Assembly: GCF_020905295.1 (NCBI RefSeq)
Contig: NZ_JAJJMM010000001.1
Span: forward strand, 5,952,001 to 6,016,000
Source of the DNA: Flavobacterium piscisymbiosum
GTDB lineage: Bacteria; Bacteroidota; Bacteroidia; Flavobacteriales; Flavobacteriaceae
Direction of reading: 5' to 3'
DNA: 64,000 nt
The translations under genes were made by a program, and so were the position numbers. The notes under the pieces were generated by a model. It ran no database searches, was not told where the DNA came from, and saw only the letters and a list, made by a program, of their open reading frames with translations. Below, one piece after another: positions 52,888-61,050 of the stretch (positions are counted from its first letter, which is position 1; the number at the start of each line of letters is the position of its first letter).

Positions 52888-53376
52888 ATGAAAAAATTTT
52901 ACTTAATTACTTTTCTTTTTACTTCATTAATAATTCACAGTCAAGATTGTAAATACAAAAGGAACGAAGTGGATGAATTTACCAAACACAAAGTTCTAGA
53001 AACGAAATCTGAATGGCTTGCCGAAAATATTGCCTACACATTAATAAAAATTAATGATGCAAAATTTTTAAGCATAGAATTAGGATCTTTTAAAGTTTTT
53101 GCAATAAGCGATGGTGCAAAGTTGATGTTCTTACCAGATAAAGGTGATCCTATTGTCTTGTTATTTCCAAAATACGAAATTTCAAAAACAACTCCTGGCG
53201 CAGTAGCTAGTCAATACGTAACTCAAAGTATTAATATTTCGGATGAAATTTATCAAAGATTCTTGGATGAAAAAATAACTAAAGTCAGATTTTATACAAC
53301 TGATGGATACATTGACAAACCGGTTAAAGAAAAACGAGCAAATAAATTTAGACAACAATTAAAGTGTATTGAATAG
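52888..53376 (+). CDS. Secreted protein, lysogen cargo
   Basis: 162 residues with a signal peptide (MKKFYLITFLFTSLIIHSQ, cut near 19). The mature part is beta/alpha (FLSIELGSFKVFAISDGAKL) and basic at the end. It follows the repressor gene by 61 bases, so probably shares lysogenic expression. Not recognised; an exclusion function is possible. Confidence 0.65.
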   Translation: MKKFYLITFLFTSLIIHSQDCKYKRNEVDEFTKHKVLETKSEWLAENIAYTLIKINDAKFLSIELGSFKVFAISDGAKLMFLPDKGDPIVLLFPKYEISKTTPGAVASQYVTQSINISDEIYQRFLDEKITKVRFYTTDGYIDKPVKEKRANKFRQQLKCIE

Positions 53377-53378
53377 AT

Positions 53379-53801
53379 ATGAGAAACATTCTACTATTAT
53401 TCTTGTGTACATTTTTGTATAACTGTCACAATAAATCAAGTCAGCCTATAGACTTATTAAAACTAGAAGCAGAGGGTAAACTGTTAAGCAAATTGAACGA
53501 TCCTGAATCATACGAATTTGTCAGTTTTACGGTTGACACCAGTGCTCGTGAAAACGCCAACAAGAGACTAAACGACTTGCAACGAATGTTAAAAGAATAT
53601 CAGCGAGATAGAAAAAATAATGAGTTAAAAATTATGATTACCAAGGAGGAAATAAACGCCACAAACATTCAGCTTTTTCCAAAAGATGAAATTGAATTTG
53701 CATATACCTTCAGAGCAAAAAACCAATTTAATGCGACGGTTTTAAATCAAAAAGTTGTTGTAAGTGATAAAACATTTAATTTTTTAAGATTTCAAGAATA
53801 G
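53379..53801 (+). CDS. Lipoprotein, lysogen cargo
   Basis: 140 residues. The lipobox LYNC at 13-16 follows a short hydrophobic start (MRNILLLFLCTF), so it would be a lipoprotein. The rest includes a helical stretch (NKRLNDLQRMLKEYQRDRKN). It starts 2 bases after the secreted protein gene and both are likely co-expressed. Phage lipoproteins of this place can block superinfection; inferred only. Confidence 0.65.
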   Translation: MRNILLLFLCTFLYNCHNKSSQPIDLLKLEAEGKLLSKLNDPESYEFVSFTVDTSARENANKRLNDLQRMLKEYQRDRKNNELKIMITKEEINATNIQLFPKDEIEFAYTFRAKNQFNATVLNQKVVVSDKTFNFLRFQE

Positions 53802-53863
53802 TTCTTAAATATCAAAATGAATAAAACGCAAAACACCGATAAAAGAATTACAAAAATAAAATC

Positions 53864-54121
53864 ATGATCGAAAGAATAGAAGATAAATGCAGAGAAATCA
53901 TTGATGCAAGATTTGCAGAGGTTGTATATAAGAGAACCGGAAATAAACTTGAGGATCAAACCTCACTTGGATCTTTGTTAGACGCTATTACGAAAAAATC
54001 AGTAGATGAATGCTTAAATTATTTAAACTCAGAAAATCCTGAAAAAGCAAATGAATTCGCGAAATCAGGATTTATAAACAGCTATATAAGCGAAAAGCAA
54101 AAACAGTTTCTAGGTCTATAA
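53864..54121 (+). CDS. Small protein, unknown
   Basis: 85 residues, helical and acidic (MIERIEDKCREIIDARFAEV). Its stop overlaps that of the convergent tape-measure-like gene. No motif. Confidence 0.55.
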   Translation: MIERIEDKCREIIDARFAEVVYKRTGNKLEDQTSLGSLLDAITKKSVDECLNYLNSENPEKANEFAKSGFINSYISEKQKQFLGL

Positions 54122-54274
54122 TTTTTTTAAAATCTTCTTTATTTTTTTAGTGGATTTTATAAATTTTTTGTTCAGCCTAATTACCTTTTTTACGGTTTTT
54201 GCATATTCATTTCCCCATTCCAAAGCTTCATTTGAAATAATGTCTTCTCTCTTAATTTGACCTTCGTTTTCCAT
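54116..54274 (-). CDS. Small protein resembling the tape measure N-terminus
   Basis: 52 residues (MENEGQIKREDIISNEALEW...). Residues 3-41 align without gaps to residues 4-42 of the tape measure protein at 12471-16610: EALEWGNEYAK against DALTWGSTYAK, and IxxxxNKxF in both; 15 of 39 positions are identical by my count. The remainder is a short basic tail. A consensus -7 element (54304-54311) with an operator-like palindrome in its spacer lies upstream. Possible roles: modulation of tail assembly, exclusion of related phages, or a relic of another tape measure gene. Confidence 0.65.
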   Translation of the reverse strand: MENEGQIKREDIISNEALEWGNEYAKTVKKVIRLNKKFIKSTKKIKKILKKL

Positions 54275-54303
54275 AATGATGTGTTTTTATAATAATAGTT
54301 AAA

Positions 54304-54333
54304 CAAATGTACTATTTAAAATGGTTCTAAATA
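54304..54333 (-). promoter_or_regulatory. Promoter and palindromic operator D
   Basis: Minus strand -7 element TACATTTG at 54304-54311. TTTAAAATGGTTCTAAA (54315-54331) differs from operator A at 3 of 17 positions; it lies in the spacer of this promoter and covers the start codon of the rightward gene at 54321. Confidence 0.5.
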
Positions 54334-54596
54334 AAGAAAATACTATAGATAAAAGAATATTACGCCTAATTGATGTTCTTATATTTCAGAACAAGGTTAA
54401 TCGTGAAGTAGACTTTTGTAGAGAAATAAATATTCTTCCACAAACAGTTTCAAAAATTAAGAATGGAACAAATCACTTTACAGTAACTCATATAGAAAAC
54501 ATCGTTTATAAATATAATGTCAATGCAAATTGGATTTTTGGCACTGATAAAAAAGTCTTCAATATGTCTGGAAGCATTGAAATTAGCGAAGTTTAG
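54321..54596 (+). CDS. Helix-turn-helix regulator
   Basis: 91 residues. EVDFCREINILPQTVSKIKN (30-50) is a helix-turn-helix and YNVNANWIFGTDK is the typical end of XRE-type domains in Bacteroidota (NxxWLxTG variant). It is the last gene before attR. It could control integration or the operator covering its own start. Confidence 0.7.
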   Translation: MVLNKENTIDKRILRLIDVLIFQNKVNREVDFCREINILPQTVSKIKNGTNHFTVTHIENIVYKYNVNANWIFGTDKKVFNMSGSIEISEV

Positions 54597-54598
54597 CA

Positions 54599-54617
54599 GT
54601 GAACAAAAAAGTGAACA
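54599..54617 (+). repeat. Candidate integrase arm-binding repeats, right
   Basis: GTGAACA at 54599 and 54611 in GTGAACAAAAAAGTGAACA, about 85-100 bp inside attR. Matches the heptamer near attL. Confidence 0.35.
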
Positions 54618-54700
54618 AAAACGAATATTAACCTATTTTAATTTGTTTGTAAAGTCAATAAATACGGTCATTTATAATTCAGAATTTACATGGTGTAGTT

Positions 54701-54726
54701 TTCGATTCCCGGCGACTCCACAAAAA
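54701..54726 (+). repeat. attR core, 26-bp direct repeat
   Basis: Identical to 1268-1293. Preceding bases (TGTAGTT) do not match the tmRNA, so this copy is only the 3' end fragment. Confidence 0.92.
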
Positions 54727-54757
54727 GGAAGGTGTCGAACACCTTCCTTTTTTATTT
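54725..54757 (+). terminator. Displaced original tmRNA terminator
   Basis: AAGGAAGGTGT and ACACCTTCCTT form an 11-bp stem with loop CGA, followed by TTTTTATTTT. It begins right at the end of the attR core, where the tmRNA gene would end in an uninfected chromosome. Confidence 0.85.
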
Positions 54758-54858
54758 TATTATCAAAAACATTCATTTTTAAATCCTTAAATCACTACAA
54801 TTCTTATTCTTTTAACAAATATTCTTTTTTAGATTATCGAAAGTATTAAAACCAAAAA

Positions 54859-54882
54859 AGGAGTTGTTGGGAATCGAACACC
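54859..54882 (-). other. T-arm-like relic
   Basis: Minus strand GGTGTTCGATTCCCAACAAC is close to the tmRNA 3' GGGTTCGATTCCCGGCGAC. No full tRNA can be folded around it. It may be a leftover of an older integration or of a tRNA gene. Confidence 0.3.
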
Positions 54883-54971
54883 TTAACCGGCTATAAACCA
54901 ATAAGTTAAAAAATAGTTCGACTGAGCAGTAATTTCATTATAAATCATTTAAGTCATTAAAATATTACACC

Positions 54972-55070
54972 TCATCTTCTGACAAACCAATCGATTATAG
55001 CGGCATGCTGCTTCTCTTTCTTTATTTTATCATCAGTCTTTTTTGAAGATTTTCCAGATTTTAATTTCAT
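54972..55070 (-). CDS. Small basic protein (doubtful)
   Basis: 32 residues (MKLKSGKSSKKTDDKIKKEK...), Lys-rich. It lies in the gene-poor stretch right of the prophage. The rest of 54758-55268 shows nothing else I can support. Confidence 0.3.
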   Translation of the reverse strand: MKLKSGKSSKKTDDKIKKEKQHAAIIDWFVRR

Positions 55071-55268
55071 GATAGTTGGATCAAATCATTATTTAATCAA
55101 AGTTTAAAACTGAATTTAAATTGATAGTTAAAGAAAAATCAAAATAAGATTAATACTAAATGAGCTCCACCCAGCTTTTTAAAATATGAAATATCTAAAG
55201 TTAATTTCACTTCCCGAAATTAGTTTTATACTATTAAGCACTCTAAAACTCTCATGAAATACATATAA

Positions 55269-55547
55269 GATACAAATTTATCATTATTAACAGACCGAAA
55301 GAACGATATAAACTTTAGAGAAAACATTCAAAAAGGTATAAAGGAGGATTTATATCGAAAAAATATAAATCTTGAGTTGTATGTTTTCTTTTACTACAAA
55401 CTTCTCTTTCATACTAAAGAAAAATCACTTTCTCAAGTAGATTTTCGCAAAGAAGAAATCGATCTTCTCGAATACCATATAAGATCAATGGCTACACCTT
55501 TTGGAGTAATCGAGTTAGAAAAGCAATTGGCAAAGCTTTTAAAGTAA
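55269..55547 (+). pseudogene. Coding remnant without start
   Basis: A frame of 92 codons reads as protein (YRKNINLELYVFFYYKLLFH; VDFRKEEIDLLEYHIRSMAT) but follows an in-frame TAA at 55266 and has no ATG until near its end. Upstream ATG at 55254 is in another frame (MKYI then stop). Probably a gene with a lost or frameshifted 5' end. Confidence 0.45.
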
Positions 55548-55601
55548 TTAAGTTAAAAAAGCATATTTTTATTTGTTTGATTTTTGTACTTTTATATTTG
55601 T

Positions 55602-56474
55602 ATGAAAGCAACAAGAGAATTTGCCAACCCTGCATTAAAATCGGTTCTGAAGCAAAGAGGATTCAAAGTGACCTGGAATAAAGTTACAAAAACCGGTACT
55701 TCAGCTTTCGGGCGTCGTCATTTCTATCTAATACTTCTTAGCATAGGAAACAGCAAAATACATTACGACGATCAGACTATTCATCTTAACGGAGTGTATC
55801 TTTTTTTTGCTAATTCTCGTATACCTTATGCCACTGAGATAATTTCTGAAAAGCAGACAGGATATTCCTGTGTATTTACAGAAGAATTTATTAAACCTTT
55901 GGAAAGGCTGGAAAACCTCCAGCATTCGCCTCTATTTCAACTCAACTCAAACCCAGCTTTTAAACTTAACAAAGAACAACAGAATAAGATCACAGATATT
56001 TTTAATACTATGATTACAAGCGACAAAACAAATTATCTCTACAAGGATGATTTAATGCGTACTTACATTGAACTGATCATTCACGACGCATTACAAATGC
56101 GTCCTGCAGAAAATTTTATACAATCCAGCAGTGCTTCATTACGAATCGTTAATCATTTTATGGATCAGTTGGAACGTCAGTTTCCAATAGAAAACCTCAG
56201 CGAACCTTTAAAATTCAAAAGCGCACAAGATTTTGCGGGCTTACTTTCTATTCATGTAAATTATCTTAACCGTGCTGTTAAAGAAGTTACAGGAAAATCA
56301 ACAACAACAATAATTGCAGAGCGTATTACTGCCGAAGCAACAACATTATTGCGCTACACCGATTGGAGTATCTCTGAGATTGCGCACATTTTAGGATTCG
56401 AATATCCCAACTATTTCAGTAGTTTTTTTAAAAAAATTACTGGCAATATTCCTAAATTTTATCGGGACCCTTAG
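55602..56474 (+). CDS. AraC-family transcriptional regulator
   Basis: 290 residues from ATG 55602 (MKATREFANPALKSVLKQRG). N-terminal 180 residues are a cupin-like sensor (IHLNGVYLFFANSRIPYATE). The C-terminal AraC DNA-binding domain has both helix-turn-helix units (FAGLLSIHVNYLNRAVKEVT; WSISEIAHILGFEYPNYFSS) and the FFKKITGNIPKFYR end. Its stop overlaps the first of two direct repeats that lead to the downstream hydrolase gene, which it most likely activates. Confidence 0.92.
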   Translation: MKATREFANPALKSVLKQRGFKVTWNKVTKTGTSAFGRRHFYLILLSIGNSKIHYDDQTIHLNGVYLFFANSRIPYATEIISEKQTGYSCVFTEEFIKPLERLENLQHSPLFQLNSNPAFKLNKEQQNKITDIFNTMITSDKTNYLYKDDLMRTYIELIIHDALQMRPAENFIQSSSASLRIVNHFMDQLERQFPIENLSEPLKFKSAQDFAGLLSIHVNYLNRAVKEVTGKSTTTIIAERITAEATTLLRYTDWSISEIAHILGFEYPNYFSSFFKKITGNIPKFYRDP

Positions 56475-56540
56475 GTTTGAATTTTATACTTCTTGGTTTG
56501 AATCGTTTATATTTTCAGGATTATTCTTTCATAGCTTTGT
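56474..56540 (+). promoter_or_regulatory. Candidate AraC-type activator sites and promoter of the hydrolase gene
   Basis: GGTTTGAAT occurs at 56474-56482 and 56495-56503, a direct repeat with 21-bp period (two helix turns). TAGCTTTG at 56533-56540 matches the -7 consensus; no TTG -33 is present, as expected for an activator-dependent promoter. Confidence 0.6.
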
Positions 56541-56578
56541 AATATTAAATTAGCTAATAACATAATAATTATATAAAT

Positions 56579-58333
56579 ATGAATACTATAGCTGAAAAAA
56601 TGATTTTCAAACCAGCATTTGAATACATTGACAACGGAATTGAACACGGAGTATTAAGTCCATTTGAAACCAAAGAAATCATTTTGAAAAAAGGAGAACA
56701 AATAGCTCCTGGCTTTAAAGCTCTTGGTTGCGATATTCGTTTCCTGAAAGATGTTCCTGTAAAAATGCGTGATGGGATCACAATATACACAGATGTTTAT
56801 CTGCCTGTAACGGAAGAAAAAGTCCCTACTTTAATTGCATGGAGTCCTTACGGAAAAAGTGCAGGAACTGCTCCACGTTATGTTGGTTTGTTTAATATGC
56901 TTGGAATGGGAAATGCGTGGGGTTCAGGTTTAACAAAATTTGAAGCGCCAGATCCAGCTTACTGGGTAGAGCACGGCTACGCAGTTTGTAACCCGGACGC
57001 ACGTGGTATTGCACATAGCGAAGGTGATATTACCATGATTGGTTCGCAAGAAGCAGAAGATTGTTACGACCTTATAGAATGGTTGGCAGCACAAGACTGG
57101 TCGAACAAGAAAACAGCATTATCCGGAACTTCTTATTTAGCTTTTTCACAATGGTTTATCGCTGCAGGTCAGCCACCACATCTTACTTGTATAAACCCTG
57201 TTGAAGGTTTACAGGATGCGTATCGCGATTTGGCATATATTGGCGGAATTCCCGATCCAAATTTCCTTCACCGTTTGCAGGTAAATCATGTAAGTGCTAC
57301 CGGTGCAAAACGAGAAGATATGGTTGCAGAGTTAGAAGCTTATCCACTGGCAAATTGCGATTTGTGGGAAGACAAAGTAGCCGATGTTTCTAAAATTACG
57401 GTTCCTGCCTATATTGTGGCAAGTTATTCTAATACATTACATACAATGGGAACTTTCCGTTCCTGGCGTTCTATAGGTTCTAAAGAAAAATGGATGCGTA
57501 TTCACGATACTCAGGAGTGGCCGGATTATTATGCTAAAGAATCTACCGAGGAACTTCGTAAATTCTTTGATTATTATTTGCTTGGGAAACAAAACGGATG
57601 GGAAAGAACGCCAACCGTACAATATTCAATTTTGGATTTTCATGGCGGTAATCGTACCGGACTTACTTCGGAAACTTTTCCACCAAAAGAATCAGAATTG
57701 CAACGATATTATTTGAATGGAAAAACACGAACGCTACAATTGACTGCAGATGAAAATGAAACAGCACTGCGTTATTTCCCTGAAGCTATGCCAGCTCGTG
57801 TATCGTTCCAGACTGTATTTGATAAGGACACTACCTTTATAGGTTATCCAAAAGTGAAACTGTTTATGGAAGCAGAAAATGCAGACGATATGGATATATT
57901 TGTTTGGGTACAAAAAATTGACAAATTAGGCAATGTATTAAGCGAATTTGTAGTACCAAACCGCAACGCTGCTTTACAGGATTTTACACAAGACGGAGCT
58001 TCTGCATTGCGTTACAAAGGCGCGAGTGGTCGTTTACGCGCATCACACAGGCATTTAGATCCAAAACTCTCTACTGATGAAGTACCTGCGTATAGTTTTG
58101 ACAGGGTAGAAAAGCTTTCGCCAAAAGAAATCGTAGAATTAGATATTGTCCTTAGTCCACTTGGTTTGATTTACTATGCAGGCGAAACACTGCGAGTAAT
58201 GATAAGCAGCAAGGATGAAATTGGTTCTGTGATGCCGGGAACTCCAGGCTGTACACCAAACAACAAAGGAATTCATGTTCTGCATACTGGAGGTAAATAT
58301 GCAAGTTATTTGCAAATGCCATTAATGAAATAG
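56579..58333 (+). CDS. CocE/NonD-family hydrolase
   Basis: 584 residues, no signal peptide. The alpha/beta hydrolase part has MRDGITIYTDVYLPV, NPDARGIAHSEG (oxyanion region) and the nucleophile S185 in GTSYLA, a variant of GxSYxG. The C-terminal part (from about 340) is the jelly-roll domain of the X-Pro dipeptidyl-peptidase/cocaine esterase group (VSFQTVFDKDTTFIGYPKVK). Substrate is an ester or amide, not known here. Likely under control of the AraC regulator upstream. Confidence 0.9.
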   Translation: MNTIAEKMIFKPAFEYIDNGIEHGVLSPFETKEIILKKGEQIAPGFKALGCDIRFLKDVPVKMRDGITIYTDVYLPVTEEKVPTLIAWSPYGKSAGTAPRYVGLFNMLGMGNAWGSGLTKFEAPDPAYWVEHGYAVCNPDARGIAHSEGDITMIGSQEAEDCYDLIEWLAAQDWSNKKTALSGTSYLAFSQWFIAAGQPPHLTCINPVEGLQDAYRDLAYIGGIPDPNFLHRLQVNHVSATGAKREDMVAELEAYPLANCDLWEDKVADVSKITVPAYIVASYSNTLHTMGTFRSWRSIGSKEKWMRIHDTQEWPDYYAKESTEELRKFFDYYLLGKQNGWERTPTVQYSILDFHGGNRTGLTSETFPPKESELQRYYLNGKTRTLQLTADENETALRYFPEAMPARVSFQTVFDKDTTFIGYPKVKLFMEAENADDMDIFVWVQKIDKLGNVLSEFVVPNRNAALQDFTQDGASALRYKGASGRLRASHRHLDPKLSTDEVPAYSFDRVEKLSPKEIVELDIVLSPLGLIYYAGETLRVMISSKDEIGSVMPGTPGCTPNNKGIHVLHTGGKYASYLQMPLMK

Positions 58334-58340
58334 AATACCA

Positions 58341-58378
58341 AAAAAACAACTCCTTTTCAAAGAAAGGAGTTGTTTTTT
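58341..58378 (+). terminator. Terminator of the CocE/NonD gene
   Basis: AAAAAACAACTCCTTT and AAAGGAGTTGTTTTTT form a 16-bp stem with loop TCAAAG. Confidence 0.9.
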
Positions 58379-58757
58379 AATTTTCCAAATACCCAATTAT
58401 GACCATTACATTACATTACATTCTACATTACCTTCATACTGATATGAAAGCCCTGCGGGACCAGCCAATTCCTCACATTATGTATTTTAAAGATCAGACA
58501 AAGGCTGGGCAAATTTTACTTTCAGTAATTAATGCCAGTACTCGCAACTTACAGGAAGATCGTAAAAAAATATCCTTTTAAACTAACCATCCATTTTTAG
58601 AATTCTGAGGTCTTATTTTATAAGGAACGCAGAGTATTAACTGTTTTATATCCCGTGTCGATATAAATTTACATTTGTTAGTAAAATTGAATTGTTTATA
58701 ATATCTGCTCTCTGATTTGACTATTGTCATTACAGCACATATAAAAATAAACTACTG
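58379..58757. other. Spacer without a supported gene
   Basis: One frame (58399-58581, with an inner ATG at 58444 giving MKALRDQPIPHIMYFKDQ) is open but without visible start signals or neighbours; it may be a relic. Nothing else seen. Confidence 0.4.
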
Positions 58758-58790
58758 AAAAAAATTAGGGTGTTATACTCCAGCTTTGTA
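58758..58790 (+). promoter_or_regulatory. Probable ECF-sigma promoter of the GH115 gene
   Basis: AAAATTAGGGTGTTATACTC followed by CAGCTTTGTA. It matches the block before fecR (61711-61740) at 23 of 30 positions with no gap, including the invariant AAAATTAGGGT and TTGTA. Confidence 0.6.
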
Positions 58791-58877
58791 TTATAATCAT
58801 AACTCAGACAATTAAGTGAATTCTCATGCAATGCCTCTTTGTTATCTACTATCTATAACCACCCAAAAATAACCACA

Positions 58878-60953
58878 ATGAAAAAACACAATTTCTTATT
58901 ACTACTCCAGTTTTTGCTGGTCTGCTTTTTTAACCAAACTACGAAAGCACAATCTATAACAATAAAGGCTAAGATTCCCATATATATAAGTCCTGGCGAA
59001 TCAGCACCAGTTCGTCGTGCTGCAGAAGATTTACAACGTGACCTTAATACAGTTCTAAGTCAACCATCGGCTTTTGTTACGAAACTACCACAAAAAGGCC
59101 CTGTTATCGTAATTGCCACTGGGGATCATTACAAAAAAGACAACCGATTAGTAAAGGGCTGGGAAGCGCACCAAATTTATACAGATAAAGAACGTATCAT
59201 ACTAAACGGTGCTGATATGCGAGGAACTATTTATGCCATTTATAGTTTTAGCGAACTGATATTGGGCGTTAAACCACTTTGGTTCTGGGCATCTGAACCA
59301 CCTATTCATAAGGACCAAATAACAATGGCTGCCAATTATAAAAAGGTCTTTAATTCACCAGATATTAAATATAGAGCATGGCTGCCCAATGATACTGACT
59401 TCCTGACTCCCTGGCAAAAACTATCAGACAGCAACTATCAAGCTTTGTTCGAAGCGATGCTGCGTCTTAAACTTAATACGCTTGAAGGTGTAATTACAGG
59501 AAAAGAAAGTTTCATTCCTCCCTATAGTCCTGGAAAGGATGCCACAACTGGTCAACAGCGTGGTTTAATAACAACAGGTCATCATCTTAATATTTTTGGA
59601 TCAACCTATGCTTTTTGGGAAGATTATTGGAAAGAAGTTAGACATCTGCCTGCTCCCGAATTGACAATTGCGAACCGTCAGGCTTTAAAGGAGTTTTGGG
59701 GTTATCATATTGATTTGGCAAAACGAAATAACTTAGAAGTTGTTTGGCTGGTTGGTTTTAGAGGAAATCATGATATTCCATTTTGGGAATTTTTTCCAGA
59801 TGCGCCAAAAGATGACAAAAGCCGAGCAAAAGTTATTGAAGAAATGGTGCAGATGCAAATCGACCTTCTTAAAGAAAAAACTGGAGATCCGCATCCGCCA
59901 ATGCGATTAACGCTTTATAACGAGATGTCGAATCTTACAGCTGCCGGACTTTTTCATATTCCTGATGAGTCATCATTAATCATAAATTTCGTAGCGGCAC
60001 GTCGAGATCACTTCCCAGCATTAGATATACTCAATTACACTTTTTCAGGAAAACCTGTCGGTTATTATCTTAATTTTCAGTTTACATCAACAGGTTCGCA
60101 TTTAGCACAGGCAGAAGGTCCGAGAAAAATGGAACAAAACTATCGTATAGTTGATAGCCTTAGTGGTCATAAATTACTATTTTCTGTAGTAAATGCCGGA
60201 AATATTCGAGAACATCTTGTAGAGTTATCGGCCAATGCAGATATGATGTGGAATTTTAAACCTTTTAATTCTACTTCATTTCTTTCTACATTCAGCAATA
60301 ATTACTATGGTTCTCAATATGGAGCCGAAATTTCTCAATTGTATCAGGATTTTTTCAATTCTTATTGGCAGCAAAAAAAAGGTGACCTGCCAGGATTCGA
60401 ACGACAATATCTATTTCAGGATTTGAGGTATGCTCGTGCAATCGAAATGTTACTCAACGATCTTGAAAAAGATAAATACTCAACAAACCCGCTTGACAAT
60501 CATCCGCTGGATGATCCAAGTAAAGGAAGTGTCGGTTATTTTCGAGTAATTCCTGCCGATAATGATGCAGAAAATCAGCTGGAAGCTATGGCTAAAGGAA
60601 CTGCCTCAAGTATAGCAAAGTTGGAAAAGATTACAACTAAATCAGATCAGATTTATAACAAACTTAAAAGCGGAAAAGTCTTTTTTGATGATAACTTAAG
60701 AGGACAAGCTTATCTTATGCTGCATTTAAATCGTTCGCTAAATTATTTGATACAGGCTTATGAAAGTAAGGAAAACAAGGAGAAAAAGCGAGAATTTATC
60801 AAGCAAACCTTAAACGAAATTCATCTGGCACAAGAACGTTTAAATACATCTAATCATGCGCCATTTACCGACTGGTATACTAACGACGCTAAATTTGGAA
60901 TGAATTTGCTCGAAAAGCGTCTTTCGGATCTATATAACGAGCTTTTGAAATAA
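58878..60953 (+). CDS. Glycoside hydrolase family 115 protein
   Basis: 691 residues from ATG 58878 with a signal peptide (MKKHNFLLLLQFLLVCFF, cut near TTKAQS). It shows the GH115 order: N-terminal domain (AAEDLQRDLN; GADMRGTIYAIYSFSE; PLWFWASEPP), catalytic barrel (NTLEGVITG; TTGHHLNIFG; NNLEVVWLVGFRGNHD; MRLTLYNEMSNL) and helical C-terminal part. Family enzymes remove glucuronic acid from xylan. It is shorter than most members I know, apparently lacking the last beta domain. Secreted or periplasmic. Confidence 0.85.
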   Translation: MKKHNFLLLLQFLLVCFFNQTTKAQSITIKAKIPIYISPGESAPVRRAAEDLQRDLNTVLSQPSAFVTKLPQKGPVIVIATGDHYKKDNRLVKGWEAHQIYTDKERIILNGADMRGTIYAIYSFSELILGVKPLWFWASEPPIHKDQITMAANYKKVFNSPDIKYRAWLPNDTDFLTPWQKLSDSNYQALFEAMLRLKLNTLEGVITGKESFIPPYSPGKDATTGQQRGLITTGHHLNIFGSTYAFWEDYWKEVRHLPAPELTIANRQALKEFWGYHIDLAKRNNLEVVWLVGFRGNHDIPFWEFFPDAPKDDKSRAKVIEEMVQMQIDLLKEKTGDPHPPMRLTLYNEMSNLTAAGLFHIPDESSLIINFVAARRDHFPALDILNYTFSGKPVGYYLNFQFTSTGSHLAQAEGPRKMEQNYRIVDSLSGHKLLFSVVNAGNIREHLVELSANADMMWNFKPFNSTSFLSTFSNNYYGSQYGAEISQLYQDFFNSYWQQKKGDLPGFERQYLFQDLRYARAIEMLLNDLEKDKYSTNPLDNHPLDDPSKGSVGYFRVIPADNDAENQLEAMAKGTASSIAKLEKITTKSDQIYNKLKSGKVFFDDNLRGQAYLMLHLNRSLNYLIQAYESKENKEKKREFIKQTLNEIHLAQERLNTSNHAPFTDWYTNDAKFGMNLLEKRLSDLYNELLK

Positions 60954-61000
60954 GTTCAGGTGGTAAAACATTACTATTTCTTTTTACATTTTAAAACAAA

Positions 61001-61030
61001 AAATCCACTCTGATTGAGTGGATTTTTTTT
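61001..61030. terminator. Bidirectional terminator between GH115 and sigma genes
   Basis: AAATCCACTC and GAGTGGATTT form a 10-bp stem with U-tracts on both strands. Confidence 0.85.
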
Positions 61031-61050
61031 AAAGTTTATATTTTAGTATC

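Larger units (their letters stand above)
1268..54726. mobile_element. Integrated siphovirus-type prophage, about 53.4 kb
   Basis: It is bounded by identical 26-bp copies of the tmRNA 3' end (1268-1293 and 54701-54726). It contains an integrase next to the left core, terminase subunits, portal, gpE-like capsid protein, long tape measure, tail proteins, holin, endolysin, replication and recombination genes and an S24-type repressor. No tail sheath or contractile baseplate gene is recognisable, so a long non-contractile tail is inferred. All structural and early reading frames appear open, so the element may be inducible. Confidence 0.93.

Noticed and set aside
58399..58581. Open frame of 60 codons right of the hydrolase gene
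   Set aside because: No start signals and no recognisable content; kept only as a possible relic.
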